Shown here: positions 61,379 to 64,000 of the stretch, piece by piece
Position numbering within the stretch: position 1 is the stretch's first letter
Layout of the letters: every line of letters begins with the position of its first letter
Source: Candidatus Saccharimonadota bacterium
GTDB lineage: Bacteria; Patescibacteriota; Saccharimonadia; Saccharimonadales; Saccharimonadaceae
Direction: 5' to 3'
Assembly (NCBI GenBank): GCA_017514805.1
Contig: JAFWIP010000007.1
Location: 1-64,000 of the forward strand
DNA: 64,000 nucleotides
Program-made: the position numbers and the translations under genes
The notes under the pieces: generated by a model
What the model was told of the DNA's origin: nothing
Seen by the model: only the letters and a program-made list of their open reading frames with translations
The model's database searches: none

Positions 61379-61384
61379 GATACA

Positions 61385-63064
61385 TTACATCTTTTCAGGG
61401 ATCTCTACCCCTAATAAATCGAGGCCGCGCTCAAGAATAATTGCCGCCTTCTCAACCAACCACAAACGCGCCGCCCGTACCGAATCTTCCGCACTAGAAA
61501 TCGGCGCATTCTCATAATAGCGATTCATTTCTTGCGCTAGCTCAAAACAATAACCCGCAATTCGATGCGCTTCCAAATTATCTGCCACGCCCGCAACTAG
61601 TGCCGGGAATTCTAACAGCTTCTGCAAAACTGCCTTCTCTGCTTCAAAATCATAATCGCCGAAATCTGCACCCGCAAAATCCGCATTCTTCTCAAGAATT
61701 CTACGCATTCTCACGCATGCATACTGACAAAATGGACCAGACTGTCCAGTTAACGCAAAAATCTTCGCCGGATCATACAGAATTCCCGTCTTTCTATCCG
61801 CGATAAAGTCCGAATACTTAATCGCACCAGTCGAAATCCTACGTACATCTTCATCTGACATCTCCGCATCTGAGAAATTCTCGCGCACGCGCTTCTCTGC
61901 ATCGTCGAGCATTGCCTCAAGCAATACCACGCCCTTACGCGAAGACATCTTCTCGCGCTTACCATCTGGGCCAACTTGATCAATCGTACCGAACCATACA
62001 TGCTGCATCTCGGCATTCCAACCAAGCTTCTTTGCTACAGCAAAGAGCTGCTCGAAGTAGAACTTCTGCTCTGCGCCAACTGCATAAACCAAACGATCCG
62101 CCTTCCACTCATGTAGACGATAGTCCAAACAGCCCAAATCGGTCGTCGCATATAGCGCCGCGCCGTTGCTCTTGAGCATCAACATCGGCACCTCAATCCC
62201 AAATTCATCTAGCGGACAAATCACCGAGCCATCTGGATTCTTTACAAACACACCCTCATCGAGATATTTCTGCACCAAGGCCTTACCGCGCTCCACGAAA
62301 AAACTCTCGCCCAATTCATAATCCGTCGACAAATTCATTCGCTTCATCACGCTATGGATATGGTCGAGCGAAATTTTATTAAAGCGTTCGGATAATTCAA
62401 CCGCTTCAGCGTCGCCAGATTCTAACTTCAAAAGCCAATCCTGCGCCGCATCCGCTAACGCATGCTCGCCAGCCGCTTCCTCAGCCTTCATATCGGCCTT
62501 CATCTGAATATAAATTTCGCCAAGATCATAAATCGTCACATCATCAATTGCACAGCCAGAACGCTTAAAACCGGTCGCCCAAATCCCAAACGGAGTGCCC
62601 GCATCACCAAGATGATTATCGGTAATCACTTTCCAACCATTCGCCTCAAGAATGCGCTTTGCCGCCCAGCCCTGCGTGCCAGGACGCAGATGCCCAACCG
62701 AATACGGCTTCGCCATATTTGTACTCGGAAACTCCGAAACTGCAATCTTCCCCTCGCCAGACTGGTTATAGCCATAATCTTCACGCCACGCCTCGCTCAA
62801 TTGGCCAAATAGCGCCTTGCCAGAAACCGAAATATTAATGAAGCCGGGCCCCGCAATCGCATACGAATAATCGCTAGGTAATTCCGCAATAATCTCGGCT
62901 GCAATCTCGCGCGGCGCCTTCCCTGCCGCCTTTGCCAGACGCATCGCAACATTACACGAATAATCGCCCTCAATTTCCGCCGGCACCGCCGCAAACTCCA
63001 CCGGCACTTCCACGCCGTAGAGTTTCTTTACAACTTCAAAAATCTTCGCTTTCAAACTATCCAT
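61385..63064 (-). CDS. argS: Arginyl-tRNA synthetase
   Basis: 559 residues. N-terminal additional domain (DYSCNVAMRLAKAAGKAPREIA), then the class I core with the HIGH-type KPYSVGHLRPGTQ and GDAGTPFG, KMSKS-type REKMSSRKGVVLLEA, and a C-terminal anticodon-binding DALR-like domain (QYACVRMRRILEKN). The anticodon tRNA-Arg(CCT) is encoded 14 kb away. A TATAAT box lies ten bases before the ATG. The length is typical. Confidence 0.96.
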   Translation of the reverse strand: MDSLKAKIFEVVKKLYGVEVPVEFAAVPAEIEGDYSCNVAMRLAKAAGKAPREIAAEIIAELPSDYSYAIAGPGFINISVSGKALFGQLSEAWREDYGYNQSGEGKIAVSEFPSTNMAKPYSVGHLRPGTQGWAAKRILEANGWKVITDNHLGDAGTPFGIWATGFKRSGCAIDDVTIYDLGEIYIQMKADMKAEEAAGEHALADAAQDWLLKLESGDAEAVELSERFNKISLDHIHSVMKRMNLSTDYELGESFFVERGKALVQKYLDEGVFVKNPDGSVICPLDEFGIEVPMLMLKSNGAALYATTDLGCLDYRLHEWKADRLVYAVGAEQKFYFEQLFAVAKKLGWNAEMQHVWFGTIDQVGPDGKREKMSSRKGVVLLEAMLDDAEKRVRENFSDAEMSDEDVRRISTGAIKYSDFIADRKTGILYDPAKIFALTGQSGPFCQYACVRMRRILEKNADFAGADFGDYDFEAEKAVLQKLLEFPALVAGVADNLEAHRIAGYCFELAQEMNRYYENAPISSAEDSVRAARLWLVEKAAIILERGLDLLGVEIPEKM

Positions 63065-63087
63065 AATTATCTCTATTATACTACATC

Positions 63088-63113
63088 AAAAAGCGCCCTC
63101 ATAAGAGAGCGCC
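63088..63113 (-). terminator. Terminator after right-edge surface gene
   Basis: Minus-strand GGCGCTCTCTTATGAGGGCGCTTTTTG. Confidence 0.8.
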
Positions 63114-63119
63114 ATATTG

Positions 63120-64000
63120 CTAAATTTCAATATAGTATGGACTATTCGGCGTTCCGTTGCCAGACGCGAATTCCGTACCAGGCTTCAACGACACTACCGG
63201 ACGTACGGCTCCCTCTCCTCCGAGCTGACCACCGGTCACAATATGTTCTTCGAACAAATGTAAATTCGTCAAAGCGTATTGATACATATGATCATAACCT
63301 AAAGCCGACGGAGTTAATGTCCACAAATGCGACGTCCAATATACATTTAGCCAATAGCTAGTACTATTCGCATTAATATCTGCATAAGTGCCTGTATTAA
63401 GATATGCCCTAGCTCCACCAAGCATCGCCTCATCGGCAGTAATCATACCAAAGGTGCCAGTATGTATATGGGAATCGTTTTGACAATCTATTGACGGTTT
63501 TGCATCGATCGAAACGCGCTTATAACCGCCAAAGAGGTTATTATTCATATCATATGCCCATTCCCCCCATTGACTACTATCCGTGCCGGCCTTAAAATCC
63601 TTCGACACCAAGCTGCCCGACCAAATGCTTCGGTCATTACAATAAGTCGTAGCTTCTAATTTTGATGCCGCCCGCCTCATATTACTACCGAACCAATTTG
63701 CAATTGTCCAGTAAACATCCGAAGGAGCAGTCTGTTTCTCAAACATAAGACGTTTTGCTTCTTCTATATCTTCACCATGCGTAAGTCTAATGGCGAAAAT
63801 CTTTGAGCCGCCATTTGCAAAATATGTACCATAATACACTTCTTCACATGAATCCTCGTAATTCGGGCAGAAATAGTGATGCCCATCGGCTGCATCGGCA
63901 TAAATATTGTTTCGCGTAAAGCCGGATATAACATCTACTAAGTGATACTTGGAACCGTCGTACGTCACGTCATTACCAAAGTATATCCTCGTATCTGAAT
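63120..64000 (-). CDS. Large TasA-type surface protein, paralogue 3 (partial)
   Basis: The reading frame runs off the right edge (codons before the GTG at 63968 read SDTRIYFGND, in frame and similar to the paralogues). The visible 293 residues are the C-terminal half: FGNDVTYDGSKYHL (compare VGNDVEYVNGHYEL in paralogue 2), WFGSNMRR, TTYCNDRSI, KPSIDCQNDSHIH, MITADEAMLGG, LWTLTPSALG and RPVVSLKPGTEF. It ends with GNGTPNSPYYIEI, the shared terminal element. The start and signal lie outside the window. Confidence 0.8.
   Translation of the reverse strand, partial: SDTRIYFGNDVTYDGSKYHLVDVISGFTRNNIYADAADGHHYFCPNYEDSCEEVYYGTYFANGGSKIFAIRLTHGEDIEEAKRLMFEKQTAPSDVYWTIANWFGSNMRRAASKLEATTYCNDRSIWSGSLVSKDFKAGTDSSQWGEWAYDMNNNLFGGYKRVSIDAKPSIDCQNDSHIHTGTFGMITADEAMLGGARAYLNTGTYADINANSTSYWLNVYWTSHLWTLTPSALGYDHMYQYALTNLHLFEEHIVTGGQLGGEGAVRPVVSLKPGTEFASGNGTPNSPYYIEI

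Overview
The window looks like chromosomal DNA of a Candidatus Saccharibacteria (TM7; Patescibacteria/CPR) member. The grounds are compact genes with many 1-14 nt overlaps, small versions of housekeeping proteins, a two-gene SufC/SufB-type Fe-S system, a CPR-type conjugation-like ATPase, and a large SipW/TasA/sortase surface locus. UGA acts as a normal stop (sufC and the histidine phosphatase end in TGA within ATGA overlaps), which argues against the UGA-Gly code of Gracilibacteria and Absconditabacteria. The genus assignment is inference; no rRNA operon is present.

Layout. 0-10.6 kb: a RhuM-like protein, a PAP2-like membrane protein, an unassigned ~385 nt RNA, gyrB-gyrA, and a TraG/VirD4-like ATPase with a small partner. 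10.6-12 kb: an RNA-rich stretch with an unassigned ~395 nt RNA, a putative ~110 nt sRNA and a clear tmRNA. 12-20 kb: comM, infC-rpmI-rplT, dUTPase, sufC-sufB, tRNA-Thr and RNase P RNA. 20-34 kb: a Nudix-RNase H fusion, site-2 protease, bL28, rpsF-ssb-rpsR-efp-miaA, a UvrD helicase, thrS, MazG, phosphatases and a cation antiporter. 34-49.5 kb: the surface locus, holding a sortase with an in-frame stop, a pilin-like protein, a GT2 glycosyltransferase, a tasA-sipW-tasA-NPxTN operon, several tRNAs and two large TasA-type paralogues. A third paralogue runs off the right edge. 49.5-64 kb: ndk, a type IV pilus set (pilT, pilC, pilin, pilD) with a Xer recombinase, rpoD, dnaG, orn, mscL and argS.

Expression signals fall into two classes. 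At least thirteen genes have a -10 hexamer followed by exactly six bases and then ATG, with no room for a leader or ribosome site, so they are probably transcribed as leaderless mRNAs. A second class has consensus TTGAYW-17-TATAAT-like promoters and 30-160 nt leaders; it drives the RNA genes, pilin, the large surface proteins, infC and several unknown small proteins. infC appears to start with AUC behind a strong Shine-Dalgarno, as expected for IF3 autoregulation.

The genes suggest an epibiont lifestyle (inference): DNA uptake and pili (pilT/C/D, pilin, comM), SipW-processed TasA-like fibres, sortase substrates for contact with a host cell, and a minimal information-processing core. The least explained items are the three unassigned structured RNAs, the surface-protein family with its shared C-terminal module, and the DnaG that has lost its zinc ligands.
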